In this document: in pieces, positions 8,819 through 16,834 of the stretch
Layout of the letters: each line of letters begins with the position of its first letter
Position numbering within the stretch: the first letter of the stretch is position 1
From: an uncultured Lachnospiraceae bacterium
GTDB taxonomy: Bacteria > Bacillota > Clostridia > Lachnospirales > Lachnospiraceae
Length of the DNA: 34,345 nt
Direction: 5' to 3'
Assembly: GCA_902790935.1 (NCBI GenBank)
Contig: CADATP010000021.1
Span: 1 to 34,345 of the forward strand
Notes under the pieces: model-generated
Databases searched by the model: none
Told to the model about the DNA's origin: nothing
What the model saw: the letters and a program-made list of their open reading frames with translations, nothing else
Translations under genes and position numbers: made by a program

Positions 8819-8848
8819 TAAAAAAGCGCATCGCTTTGCGATTTCGCG
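8819..8848 (-). terminator. Terminator-like hairpin in the carB leader (candidate attenuator)
   Basis: On the minus strand GCGAAATCGC-AAA-GCGATGCGC folds into a hairpin (alternatively AAAGCG/CGCTTT) followed by a run of six T. There is no room for a promoter between this T run and the carB ribosome site, so carB transcripts must pass through it. CGCTTTTTT here (8820-8828) is exactly complementary to AAAAAAGCG at 8887-8895 upstream in the same transcript, which would form a competing structure. Confidence 0.5.
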
Positions 8849-8864
8849 TCCTTGCGGAGCGTGC

Positions 8865-8905
8865 TTTGCTTAGCAAAAAAACTCACCGCTTTTTTGCTAA
8901 GCAAA
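8865..8905. repeat. 16-bp perfect inverted repeat between uraA and carB
   Basis: Arms 8865-8880 and 8890-8905 are perfect reverse complements around a 9-nt loop; each arm contains TTTGCTTAGCAAAAAA or its complement. On the minus strand it can end uraA transcription or act as the alternative stem of the carB leader. Confidence 0.8.
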
Positions 8906-8906
8906 A

Positions 8907-8938
8907 CAATATCTCAGTCGCAAGCAACTGAGATATTG
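8907..8938 (-). terminator. Terminator-like hairpin after uraA
   Basis: A 12-bp perfect stem (arms 8907-8918 and 8927-8938) with an 8-nt loop lies 12 nt past the uraA TAA stop and is followed by TTTT on the minus strand. Confidence 0.65.
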
Positions 8939-8950
8939 AAATCGCCTTTA

Positions 8951-10309
8951 TTACTCCTCTTCGGGAGCTTTCTTTAAGATCAGATTGGTAAGAATACCAA
9001 GGATAAGAGCACAAGCAACTTCGGTAATTGTAACGGAACCGAAGTGAAGCGTAAGTCCGCCGATACCGGCGATAAGGATTACGGATACAACGAAGAGATT
9101 CTTGTTCTTGTTAAGGTTAACATTCTGGATCATCTTAAGACCGCTTACTGCGATAAATCCGTAAAGAGCCATACATACGCCACCCATTACACAGCTGGGA
9201 ATTGAATTAACAAATGCGATGAAGGGAGAGATAAAGGAAATGATTATCGCTCCGCAAGCTGCGGTGATGATGGTGTAAACAGAAGCGTTCTTTGTAATGG
9301 CAACACATCCGATTGACTCACCGTATGTGGTGTTGGGACATCCGCCGAAGAAAGCACCAACCATAGAGCCGATACCGTCTCCTAGAAGAGTTCTGTGAAG
9401 ACCGGGATCCTTTAAAAGATCCTTCTCGATGATGGTTGAAATGTTCTTGTGGTCAGCGATATGCTCGGCAAATACAACGAATGCAACAGGGACATAAGCT
9501 GCTGCGATGGTTCCGATATAGGATGCGTTAAGCTCTCCGAATCCTGCATGAAGGAAGGTAAAATCGGGAACTGCAAGGAAGGTCTTGATGCTTACACCGC
9601 CGTCAACAAGATTCTTGAAAGAATCAAAGGAAAGGATCTTGATGGCATCGATGCCTGCTGCATTTCCGATAAGAGTAAGGCAAAGAGCACATGCATATCC
9701 GGCGAGGATACCGAAGATAAAAGGAATAAGCTTTGCGGTCTTCTTTCCGTAGGTTGAGCAAAGCATTGTAACTGCTAAAGTAACAAGTCCGACGCAAAGA
9801 GAAGCGATAGGGCTGGCAACTGCAGCGCCTTCCGCGTCCTTAACTCCGCCGGTAAGGATATCTCCTACAGCGTTTCCCGCAAGGGAAAGTCCGATGATGG
9901 CAACGGTAGGTCCGATAACAACTGCGGGCATAAGCTTGTTGATCCAATCAACACCTACAAGCTTAACGATAAGAGCGATAACTACATATACAAGTCCGGC
10001 AAAAACGGCACCAAGGATAAGTCCTACATATCCGAGGCTCATTGAAACGCCGCCGGCAAAAGCCGCTGCCATAGAACCTAAAAATGCGAAAGATGAACCG
10101 AGGAACACGGGGCTCTTTCTCTTAGTAAAGAGAACATAAATAAGGGTTCCTACGCCGGCACCGAAAAGAGCTGCCGCGGGGCTCATGTTATTGCCGATGA
10201 TAATGGGAACAACAAGAGTAGCTGTCATGATAGCAAGAAGCTGCTGAATTGCGAAGACGACGAGAGGTCCGAATTTAACCTTGTCATCTACGTTGTAAAT
10301 GAGTTTCAT
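8951..10309 (-). CDS. uraA: Uracil permease, NCS2 nucleobase:cation symporter
   Basis: Imports uracil across the cytoplasmic membrane with a cation. The 452-residue protein is largely hydrophobic, with about 12-14 membrane segments. It carries NCS2 features, including the N-terminal FAIQQLLAIMTATLVVPIIIG and NTTYGESIG at residues 326-334, typical of UraA/PyrP. The frame is open upstream to 10399, but I chose the ATG at 10307-10309: AGGAG lies 6 nt before it, and the protein then starts MKLIYNVDDKVKFG as family members do. A clear promoter lies 105 bp upstream. The neighbouring carB gene suits a pyrimidine-salvage/synthesis role. Xanthine or another base is possible, but the motif favours uracil. 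Confidence 0.92.
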   Translation of the reverse strand: MKLIYNVDDKVKFGPLVVFAIQQLLAIMTATLVVPIIIGNNMSPAAALFGAGVGTLIYVLFTKRKSPVFLGSSFAFLGSMAAAFAGGVSMSLGYVGLILGAVFAGLVYVVIALIVKLVGVDWINKLMPAVVIGPTVAIIGLSLAGNAVGDILTGGVKDAEGAAVASPIASLCVGLVTLAVTMLCSTYGKKTAKLIPFIFGILAGYACALCLTLIGNAAGIDAIKILSFDSFKNLVDGGVSIKTFLAVPDFTFLHAGFGELNASYIGTIAAAYVPVAFVVFAEHIADHKNISTIIEKDLLKDPGLHRTLLGDGIGSMVGAFFGGCPNTTYGESIGCVAITKNASVYTIITAACGAIIISFISPFIAFVNSIPSCVMGGVCMALYGFIAVSGLKMIQNVNLNKNKNLFVVSVILIAGIGGLTLHFGSVTITEVACALILGILTNLILKKAPEEE

Positions 10310-10353
10310 AGATTTCTCCTCCAAATTGTAAATACCTTGTCTTTTGGTTATAA

Positions 10354-10369
10354 ACACAAGATGTTGTGT
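10354..10369 (-). other. Small hairpin in the uraA leader
   Basis: ACACAA (10354-10359) and TTGTGT (10364-10369) form a 6-bp stem with a 4-nt loop in the roughly 100-nt uraA 5' untranslated region. I see no PyrR-binding consensus or known riboswitch in the leader. Confidence 0.3.
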
Positions 10370-10414
10370 AAAAGTTGACATAATATAAGCTATGACCACT
10401 ATTTACCGACATAA

Positions 10415-10444
10415 ATAATAGCATAGCCCATACACAATTGTAAA
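10415..10444 (-). promoter_or_regulatory. Extended -10 promoter of uraA
   Basis: On the minus strand TTTACA (10439-10444), an 18-bp spacer and TATTAT (10415-10420), with TGC directly before the -10. The predicted start is near 10408. The rest of the 10310-10515 gap is AT-rich, and no GC-rich terminator for rsgA is visible. Confidence 0.7.
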
Positions 10445-10515
10445 TTATATTTATTTGCTAAATCTTAGTACCATTAATTGTAAAATAATTATAGGATATT
10501 ACAAAAATTACAAAA

Positions 10516-11409
10516 CTAATACTTTTTTCTTGACTTTAATCCTTCGTATAAAAGTCTGTAATTTTCGTACCTTTCCTTTGCTATACGTCCCTCTTCCACG
10601 GCTTTTTTTACTCCGCAGTCCGGCTCAGCCATATGGGCGCATCCCGCGAACCTGCAATAAGGCTCCTCCGGCACAAATTCCGGATAGCATTTCCAGAGGT
10701 CTTCCTTTTCAATACCGCAAACGTAGAGCTCAAGGCTTGAAAATCCCGGAGTATCGCAGATAAAGGTCTCCCCGTCGTTCCAAAGAGAAAAAAGCTCCGA
10801 ATGCCTTGTGGTATGCTTTCCCCTTTCGATCTTTTCCGATATCTCCCCGGTCTCCATAACCTGTTTCCCAGCAAGGAGATTTATAAGAGAGCTTTTGCCG
10901 ACTCCGGAAGGTCCCGCTACCGTCGTGGTCTTTCCTTTCAGATATTCGCGAAGCTCATCAAGTCCCTTTTTCTCTTTGGCGCTTACGATAAATACCTTAT
11001 ATCCCGCTGATTCGTAGATTCTTTTAAAGTTCTCTCCCGCTCCGCCCTCGTCAAGATCCGATTTATTAAAGACAACGGCGCAGGGGAGGCCCTGCTGCTC
11101 TAAAAGGATCAGCATTCTGTCCACAAGTCCCAGAGGGGGCTGGGGATGTGCAATGGCAAAAATAACAAGAGCCTGATCGACATTGGCTACTGCCGGACGT
11201 ATCAGCTCATTTTTTCTTTCATAGAGCTCTGTTACGTTACCGATCTTTTTATCTTCGTCCGTAACCTCCAATAGGCAATCATCACCCACCAGGGGCTTTT
11301 TGTTGTCCTTTCTAAAGACGCCTCTGGCTTTACATTCATATATGCACTCGGCGGTCTTTACATAGTAAAAACCGCCGATTCCTTTTATGATCTTTCCTTT
11401 AACCTGCAT
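10516..11409 (-). CDS. rsgA: Ribosome small-subunit maturation GTPase RsgA (YjeQ/CpgA)
   Basis: A circularly permuted GTPase that checks late 30S subunit assembly and releases from the subunit on GTP hydrolysis. The 297-residue protein starts with an OB-fold (about 1-65). The GTPase motifs follow in permuted order: NKSD at 115-118 (G4), SAK at 143-145 (G5), GPSGVGKSS at 166-174 (G1) and DTPG at 219-222 (G3). The C-terminal zinc site is C252-x4-C257-x-H259-x5-C265. The ATG has AGGA about 7 nt upstream, overlapping the end of prkC; the two genes are 3 nt apart, so they are co-transcribed. It is the last gene of the run. rpe, which follows in Bacillus, is absent here. Confidence 0.96.
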   Translation of the reverse strand: MQVKGKIIKGIGGFYYVKTAECIYECKARGVFRKDNKKPLVGDDCLLEVTDEDKKIGNVTELYERKNELIRPAVANVDQALVIFAIAHPQPPLGLVDRMLILLEQQGLPCAVVFNKSDLDEGGAGENFKRIYESAGYKVFIVSAKEKKGLDELREYLKGKTTTVAGPSGVGKSSLINLLAGKQVMETGEISEKIERGKHTTRHSELFSLWNDGETFICDTPGFSSLELYVCGIEKEDLWKCYPEFVPEEPYCRFAGCAHMAEPDCGVKKAVEEGRIAKERYENYRLLYEGLKSRKKY

Positions 11410-11412
11410 GCA

Positions 11413-13716
11413 TTATTCCTGTACAAAAGTAACGGGTCTTGTAAATGTCTTAATTTCTTCAGACGGAGGAGTAGTTACATTGCCTGCATCATCCGTAACT
11501 TCAGGATGCTCGACCTTATAAGTCATCTCAATAGTACCGCTGGCTGTTTGTATTCCATAACATGTAGCGGGCTTGTAAGGGAAGCTTACGGTAGATGCCT
11601 CGATAAACGCTTTTCCGTTTCCATCCTTTACTACTATACTTACCGACATTCCTGCGACATAATCTGCAGCTTCTGTCGCAGTAGGTGCAGTGATTTCCGC
11701 ATCGTACTTATAAGTAACCGCCTTAGGTCCAAGGCTTATCTGAAGATCCACAGCCGTACCTTTTTCAACATATGTATCGGCGGTAACACCTTGCTGACAG
11801 ATCATATCCTTTTCAATTGTATCGCTGTTTACGGAAGTGGTCTTTCCGACGGTCAGGCCTGCCTCTATAAGCTTTGCGAGAGCGTCCTCCGTAGGGATTC
11901 CAACGACATTTGGAACCTTAACGGTCGTATCCTCAACTCCCTTGCTTACGATTATCTGGATAGTACTTCCCTTGGGAACTGTGGATCCGACTTCGGGGAT
12001 TACACCCACTACATATCCCTCGGCGATATTGTCATCAAACTGTTCGATCTTGGTTACGTTGAATCCTGCCTTGGTAAGAGCGTTAACAGCGGATTCGTAG
12101 GTAGCTCCGGCAACTGCGGGGATCTGGATTCCGCTGACACCGCTGCTTACTTTAAGATTAATGATGGTTCCCTTTTGAACCTCGCTTCCCTCGCTGACTC
12201 CGTCCGCCTCGATAACAAGGCCGGCATCAACGGTTGAAGACTCTTCATATACGGGATTTACGGTAAGTCCAAGAGCGAAAAGCTCATTTCTTACGCTGTC
12301 GATATCTTTTCCCACCATCGCAGGGAGCTTAACCATCTCTACTGTAGGCTGTACCTGCTCGTCCTCTCCGATAACGGGGCTTGTAGTCTCGGTCTGAGTA
12401 TCTGCGGGCTGCGCAGGAGTTTTTGATCCCATCTTTCCGATAATGGTTACTGCAAGAACAATAATGATTCCCACGATGATCACACCCGCCGCAATAGCGA
12501 TGATGGTTGTGATCTTTTCCATCTTGGGATTGTAATCCTCTTCGTTCTCAAGTCCGCTCTCGCTGTTATAAACCTCGTTATAAGCGTCATTATAACCTTC
12601 GGTTTCATATCCTTCTTCGCGATAGCCCTCGGACTCATATTCTCCGTTTTGATAATCCGAAGAGTACTCTCCCTCGTTATAGCCTTCCTCATAGTTTTCG
12701 CCGGAATAGTTATCCTCGTAATACTCCTCTTTGGGAAGGCTTCCCGTAGCTCCGGGAGCCAGTTTCATCATATGTGAATCATCCTCATCGTAAAGTCCCC
12801 TGCCGGATGAACTTTTTATCTTCGCCATATCCTCGTCGGAAACCGTCCTTGTTCCGCCTAAGATATCCTGTTCATCTCTGACAACGAAATCAACATCAGG
12901 AGTAAGAAGAGCCTGCTTTAAGTCCTTGATAAGGTCGCCCATACTCTGGTATCTTCTGTCCGGAGACTTCTCACAGCACTTAAAGATTATTGACTCTACG
13001 CACTTAGGTATCTCGGGAACGTACTCTCTCGGCGAAGGCATAGGCTCCTGAATATGCTTTATGGCGATGGCAACGGTAGTCTCTCCGTTAAAAGGAACTC
13101 TTCCCGTAAGCATCTCAAACATAGTAATACCTAAAGAATAGATATCGCTCTTTTCATCGGAGTATCCGCCTCTGGCCTGCTCGGGAGATGTATAATGAAC
13201 AGAGCCCATAACATTGGAGGTAATTGTATTGCTGGTAGCGGCCTTGGCGATACCAAAGTCCGTAACCTTAACCTTTCCGTCTCTTGAGATGATTATATTC
13301 TGAGGCTTGATATCTCTGTGAATGATCCTTGCGGCGTGGGCCGACTCGATTCCGAGGCTGACCTGAATAGCGATGCTTACAGCCTCCTTGTAGGTAAGCC
13401 TTGCCTTTTTCTCGATATACTTTTTAAGTGTGATACCCTCTACAAGCTCCATAACGATGTAATGGATATCGTTTTCCTCTCCTACATCGTAAACATTGAC
13501 GATATTGGAGTGCATAAGGCCTGCTGCCGCCTGGGCTTCTACTCTGAATTTGGACACAAAGTTCTCATTTTCTCCGAATTCAGCCTTTAAAACCTTAACC
13601 GCAACATTTCTGTTAAGCTTTGTATCAAGAGCCTTATAGACATCGGACATTCCGCCTGTTCCGATCTTTTCTATAATCTCGTATCTGTCGTTTATTATCA
13701 TTCCTATCTTAACCAT
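11413..13716 (-). CDS. prkC: PASTA-domain Ser/Thr protein kinase
   Basis: Membrane kinase that senses peptidoglycan fragments or lipid II and phosphorylates wall, division and translation proteins. The cytosolic kinase domain (about 10-275) has the glycine loop IGTGGMSDVYKA, the lysine in VAVKVL, HRDIKPQN with catalytic Asp135, DFGIAKA and GSVHYTSPEQARG. A Tyr/Glu/Gly-rich linker (about 328-394) leads to one membrane helix (about 402-427). Outside are three PASTA domains (about 455-665: VKLPAMVGK, IQIPAVAGA, VKVPNVVGI) and a beta-rich tail of about 100 residues ending in PVTFVQE. I start at the ATG 13714-13716, which has GAGG 10 nt upstream; an in-frame TTG at 13723-13725 overlaps the prpC stop but has no spaced ribosome site. 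It sits between its cognate phosphatase and rsgA, as in Bacillus. Confidence 0.95.
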   Translation of the reverse strand: MVKIGMIINDRYEIIEKIGTGGMSDVYKALDTKLNRNVAVKVLKAEFGENENFVSKFRVEAQAAAGLMHSNIVNVYDVGEENDIHYIVMELVEGITLKKYIEKKARLTYKEAVSIAIQVSLGIESAHAARIIHRDIKPQNIIISRDGKVKVTDFGIAKAATSNTITSNVMGSVHYTSPEQARGGYSDEKSDIYSLGITMFEMLTGRVPFNGETTVAIAIKHIQEPMPSPREYVPEIPKCVESIIFKCCEKSPDRRYQSMGDLIKDLKQALLTPDVDFVVRDEQDILGGTRTVSDEDMAKIKSSSGRGLYDEDDSHMMKLAPGATGSLPKEEYYEDNYSGENYEEGYNEGEYSSDYQNGEYESEGYREEGYETEGYNDAYNEVYNSESGLENEEDYNPKMEKITTIIAIAAGVIIVGIIIVLAVTIIGKMGSKTPAQPADTQTETTSPVIGEDEQVQPTVEMVKLPAMVGKDIDSVRNELFALGLTVNPVYEESSTVDAGLVIEADGVSEGSEVQKGTIINLKVSSGVSGIQIPAVAGATYESAVNALTKAGFNVTKIEQFDDNIAEGYVVGVIPEVGSTVPKGSTIQIIVSKGVEDTTVKVPNVVGIPTEDALAKLIEAGLTVGKTTSVNSDTIEKDMICQQGVTADTYVEKGTAVDLQISLGPKAVTYKYDAEITAPTATEAADYVAGMSVSIVVKDGNGKAFIEASTVSFPYKPATCYGIQTASGTIEMTYKVEHPEVTDDAGNVTTPPSEEIKTFTRPVTFVQE

Positions 13717-13721
13717 AAAAA

Positions 13722-14453
13722 TCAATCCTCATATTTAACGAGCACAACCGAAATATTGTCTTTACCACCCTGCTCGTTCGCAGAATCAATAAGGGTCTCC
13801 ACCGCGCTTTTTAAATCGGAAGAAGACTCGATTATCGCTGCTATTTCATCGTCATCAAGCATATTTGTAAGTCCGTCGGAGCAAAGCATAATTATATCGC
13901 CGCCCGTAAGCTCCTCGGTGTAGACGTCGCATTCAACATAATCCTTGACGCCGACTGCTCTTGTGATGATATTTTTATCCGGGTGATTTTTGGCCTGTTC
14001 TCTGGTGATCCCTCCGCTTCGGATCATATCCTCCACAAGGGAATTATCAACGCTGATCTGTCTGATCTTTCCGGCCCTGAGTATATAAATACGGCTGTCT
14101 CCAACGTTGACAGCCTGTAAAAATCTGCCTACAAAAGTAGCAGCCACAACGGTGGTTCCCATGCCTTCGTACTGCTTATTTGCACCGGCTCTGGCAAACA
14201 CTTCGCTGTTGGCTGATTCAACCGCTTTTACGAGAAGAGTCTGTGAATTCTTCTCAAAGGAGGATTCGATGAACTGCTCCATAACATCTACCGCAGTCCT
14301 TGATGCGTAATCCCCTGCCGCATGTCCTCCCATACCGTCGGCGACGATAAAGAGGTTGGAGAGATTTCCTATCTTCTCCGTGAGGGCATACACATAATCC
14401 TGATTTATTTTTCTTTTCTTTCCAATGTCCGTTCTGGAAAAGCTAGTAAGCAC
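13722..14453 (-). CDS. prpC: PP2C-family Ser/Thr phosphatase
   Basis: Metal-dependent phosphatase that reverses phosphorylation by the adjacent kinase PrkC; cytosolic. The 243 residues are a complete PP2C domain: RTDIGKKRKINQDYV at the start, VADGMGGHAAGD (metal-binding Asp39), CSDGLTNML and GGKDNISVVLVKYED at the end. The start is GTG at 14451-14453, with GGAG 7 nt upstream (ACGGAGACCAAAC before GTG). It follows rlmN by 34 nt and ends 5 nt before the prkC ATG, so the pair is translationally close. Confidence 0.95.
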   Translation of the reverse strand: MLTSFSRTDIGKKRKINQDYVYALTEKIGNLSNLFIVADGMGGHAAGDYASRTAVDVMEQFIESSFEKNSQTLLVKAVESANSEVFARAGANKQYEGMGTTVVAATFVGRFLQAVNVGDSRIYILRAGKIRQISVDNSLVEDMIRSGGITREQAKNHPDKNIITRAVGVKDYVECDVYTEELTGGDIIMLCSDGLTNMLDDDEIAAIIESSSDLKSAVETLIDSANEQGGKDNISVVLVKYED

Positions 14454-14487
14454 GTTTGGTCTCCGTTTCGAAAATGGCGTGTGAATA

Positions 14488-15516
14488 TCAGTCTCCGGTC
14501 ATAACTTTACGTCTTAGCTGACCGCAGGCTCCGTCGATATCCCGTCCCATTTCCCTTCTAATAGTAACATTTATTCCATTTTTTTCAAGTTTATTTTGGA
14601 AAGCCCTGATATTACGGTCTTTCGAGGGCACAAAATCCCTTTCCTTGATAGGATTTACAGGGATAAGATTAATATGCGCATGAAGGGGCTTTGCGATCCC
14701 CGAAAGCCTCTCCGCTTCCTCTTCGGAGTCGTTAACGCCTCCCACAAGACTGTATTCAAAGGTGATGCGTCTGCCGGTCTTTTCAAAATAGTAAGCGCAG
14801 GCATCCGTTATTTCTTTAATGGAATATCTGTTTGCAATAGGCATCAGCTGCCTTCTGGATTCATCGGTGGTAGCGTGAAGAGATATGGCAAGAGTGATCT
14901 GAAACTGCATATCCGCAAGCTGCCTGATCCTATCTACAAGTCCGCAGGTTGAAACGGTAAGGTTTCTCTGGCTGATATTGAGGCCTCTTTCGTCCGTCAG
15001 CATACCGATGAACTTTACTATATTGTCAAAGTTGTCCATGGGCTCTCCGCTTCCCATAACAACTACGTTCGATATTCTCTCACCGATGTCGGAGCTGATA
15101 GCGTAGATCTGCCCTAACATCTCTCCGGGGGTAAGGCTTCTTACAAGGCCGTCCAGGGTCGAAGCGCAAAAGGCGCATCCCATTCTGCAGCCAACCTGGG
15201 AAGATATGCAGACAGAGTTTCCGTGATGATAGCGCATCAGCACGCTTTCTATCATATTCCCGTCGCCTAAAGCAAAGAGATACTTTCTTGTACCGTCTAT
15301 CTTAGACTCCTGCATCCTGACGATCTCGAAACGCCCGAAATCATATTTTTCGAAAAGTTTATTTCGAAGGGCCACGCTTATATTCGTCATCTCGTCCATA
15401 GACTGAATATGCTTTTTATGGAGCCATTCATATATTTGATTTGCTCTGAAGGGCTTCTCGCCCATCTCTGCCAAAGAATCCTTTAATTCTTCGTAGGAAA
15501 GAGAACGTAGATCCAT
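14488..15516 (-). CDS. rlmN: Dual-specificity rRNA/tRNA adenine-C2 methyltransferase
   Basis: Radical SAM enzyme methylating C2 of A2503 in 23S rRNA and A37 in some tRNAs. The 342-residue protein has the iron-sulfur motif C110-x3-C114-x2-C117 (in VGCRMGCAFCAST), GSGEPMDNFDN, and the C-terminal DGACGQLRRK with Cys331 as the candidate methyl-carrying residue. All key residues are present. The ATG at 15514-15516 has AAAGGA just upstream, overlapping the rsmB stop codon, which is 9 nt away. It is not Cfr-like as far as I can judge: it keeps RlmN length, and its context is the conserved housekeeping run. Confidence 0.96.
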   Translation of the reverse strand: MDLRSLSYEELKDSLAEMGEKPFRANQIYEWLHKKHIQSMDEMTNISVALRNKLFEKYDFGRFEIVRMQESKIDGTRKYLFALGDGNMIESVLMRYHHGNSVCISSQVGCRMGCAFCASTLDGLVRSLTPGEMLGQIYAISSDIGERISNVVVMGSGEPMDNFDNIVKFIGMLTDERGLNISQRNLTVSTCGLVDRIRQLADMQFQITLAISLHATTDESRRQLMPIANRYSIKEITDACAYYFEKTGRRITFEYSLVGGVNDSEEEAERLSGIAKPLHAHINLIPVNPIKERDFVPSKDRNIRAFQNKLEKNGINVTIRREMGRDIDGACGQLRRKVMTGD

Positions 15517-15525
15517 TATTATCCT

Positions 15526-16827
15526 TTATATTCTTTCAAGTACGCAGTAGAAAAATCCGTCACAGCCATCCTTATCCGGAAAGAGCTGAATCGGTCCCTT
15601 AACTATCTTAAAGGGAAGTTCTTTGCAGATCCTTTCTACCTGATCTTCATTTTCAAAACGGTTTATTGTACATGTACTGTATAAAAGCCTTCCGCCCTTC
15701 TTTAAGTACTTATATGAGCTTTGTACGATTTTCCACTGAAGGTCCTTAAGACTTTTTAAGCCATCCGGAGAGGCATTATACTTTATATCTCTCTTTTTGC
15801 CAAGTATCCCCAGTCCGCTGCAGGGAACGTCAAGTATCAATCGGTCCGCCTTCCCTGCCATATTCTCGTCCGCCTCGGCAGCGTCAAATACTCTTGCGGT
15901 AAGGTTTTCGGCCTTCATCCTTTCGGCGTTTTCAAGGATAAGCGAAACCTTTTCTTCGCTTACATCGTTTGATAAGACTTTTCCGTTCTTTCCGCACTTT
16001 TCGGAGGCCAAAATGCTCTTTCCTCCCGGTGCGGCGCAGGCGTCGTATACGAAGTCTCCTTCTTTTATATCAAGAGCTTCTATCGCAAGGCAGGAGCTTA
16101 TATCCTGAATTGCGAAAATACCTTCCTCAAACCCCGGCAGGGCACTGATGCGCTCTGTATGCTCGGCGGTATATAAGTAGGGGAGCCTGCTGTCTTTCGT
16201 AAGCTTAGCCCCGGTATTTTCTATATTCTTTACTGCTTCTGATATTTCTTTAGCGGTAAGAGTACTTTTAAATCTGATGGAAACGGGTTTGATATCCAAA
16301 AGGGCCGAAAGGATACTCTCCGCTTTTTCAAAGCCGTATTCCTTTTTCCACTTTTCGCAGATCCATTCGGGAACGGAGTACTTTACGGATAAATACTTTA
16401 AGGGCTCCTTCTCTTTATCCGGGAGCTTAAGATTATCCTTTTCGGAAGAAATCTTTCGAAGGACCGCGTTTACAAATCCGGAAAGCTTTGAAAAGCCTCT
16501 CTTTTTGGCAAGGCCTACAGCCTCGTTTATCGCCGCTCTGTCGGGGATATTATCCATAAAAAGTATCTGATAAATGCCCATTCTCAAAAGGTTTCTGATA
16601 AGTGGCTTTAGTTTCTTTACGGGCACTGACGAAAAAGAACCGATATAGTGGTCAAGCTCTATCTGTCTTTCAATGCAGCCCTCAAAAAGGCGCTTGATAA
16701 ATGCCTTGTCACGCGCCTCTAAATAATCATATTTATCTAATATATTTCCTATAAGTTTATTGGAAAAACTAAGCTCCTTCTCGAAAGTAAGGAGCCCGTC
16801 TAAAACTATTTCTCTTGTCTGTTCCAT
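15526..16827 (-). CDS. rsmB: 16S rRNA cytosine-C5 methyltransferase (Sun/RsmB)
   Basis: Methylates C967 of 16S rRNA using SAM. The 433-residue protein has an N-terminal NusB-like RNA-binding domain (about 1-140) and a Rossmann methyltransferase domain with the SAM loop DACAAPGGKS and the catalytic LDVPCSGLGILGKK (Cys336). The final YSTCTINRFENEDQV motif holds the second conserved cysteine. The start is ATG at 16825-16827. No good Shine-Dalgarno precedes it, but the fmt stop lies only 7 nt upstream, so translation is probably coupled to fmt. Confidence 0.95.
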   Translation of the reverse strand: MEQTREIVLDGLLTFEKELSFSNKLIGNILDKYDYLEARDKAFIKRLFEGCIERQIELDHYIGSFSSVPVKKLKPLIRNLLRMGIYQILFMDNIPDRAAINEAVGLAKKRGFSKLSGFVNAVLRKISSEKDNLKLPDKEKEPLKYLSVKYSVPEWICEKWKKEYGFEKAESILSALLDIKPVSIRFKSTLTAKEISEAVKNIENTGAKLTKDSRLPYLYTAEHTERISALPGFEEGIFAIQDISSCLAIEALDIKEGDFVYDACAAPGGKSILASEKCGKNGKVLSNDVSEEKVSLILENAERMKAENLTARVFDAAEADENMAGKADRLILDVPCSGLGILGKKRDIKYNASPDGLKSLKDLQWKIVQSSYKYLKKGGRLLYSTCTINRFENEDQVERICKELPFKIVKGPIQLFPDKDGCDGFFYCVLERI

Positions 16828-16834
16828 TTACTAT

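Noticed and set aside
8793..8950. PyrR-dependent attenuator of Bacillus type
   Set aside because: The conserved PyrR-binding loop sequence is not present, although attenuation by another mechanism remains possible.
10375..10405. Plus-strand promoter beginning TTGACA upstream of uraA
   Set aside because: No acceptable -10 lies 16-19 bp downstream and no plus-strand gene follows; the minus-strand TTTACA/TATTAT promoter fits uraA.
11506..12237. Long open frame on the plus strand opposite the PASTA part of prkC (243 codons)
   Set aside because: It has no ribosome site, no recognisable domain and a composition explained by the codon bias of the overlapping kinase gene. The same holds for other antisense open frames over carB, murE and the permeases.
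14488..15516. Cfr-type antibiotic-resistance methyltransferase
   Set aside because: Motifs, length and the conserved rsmB-rlmN-prpC context point to the housekeeping RlmN.
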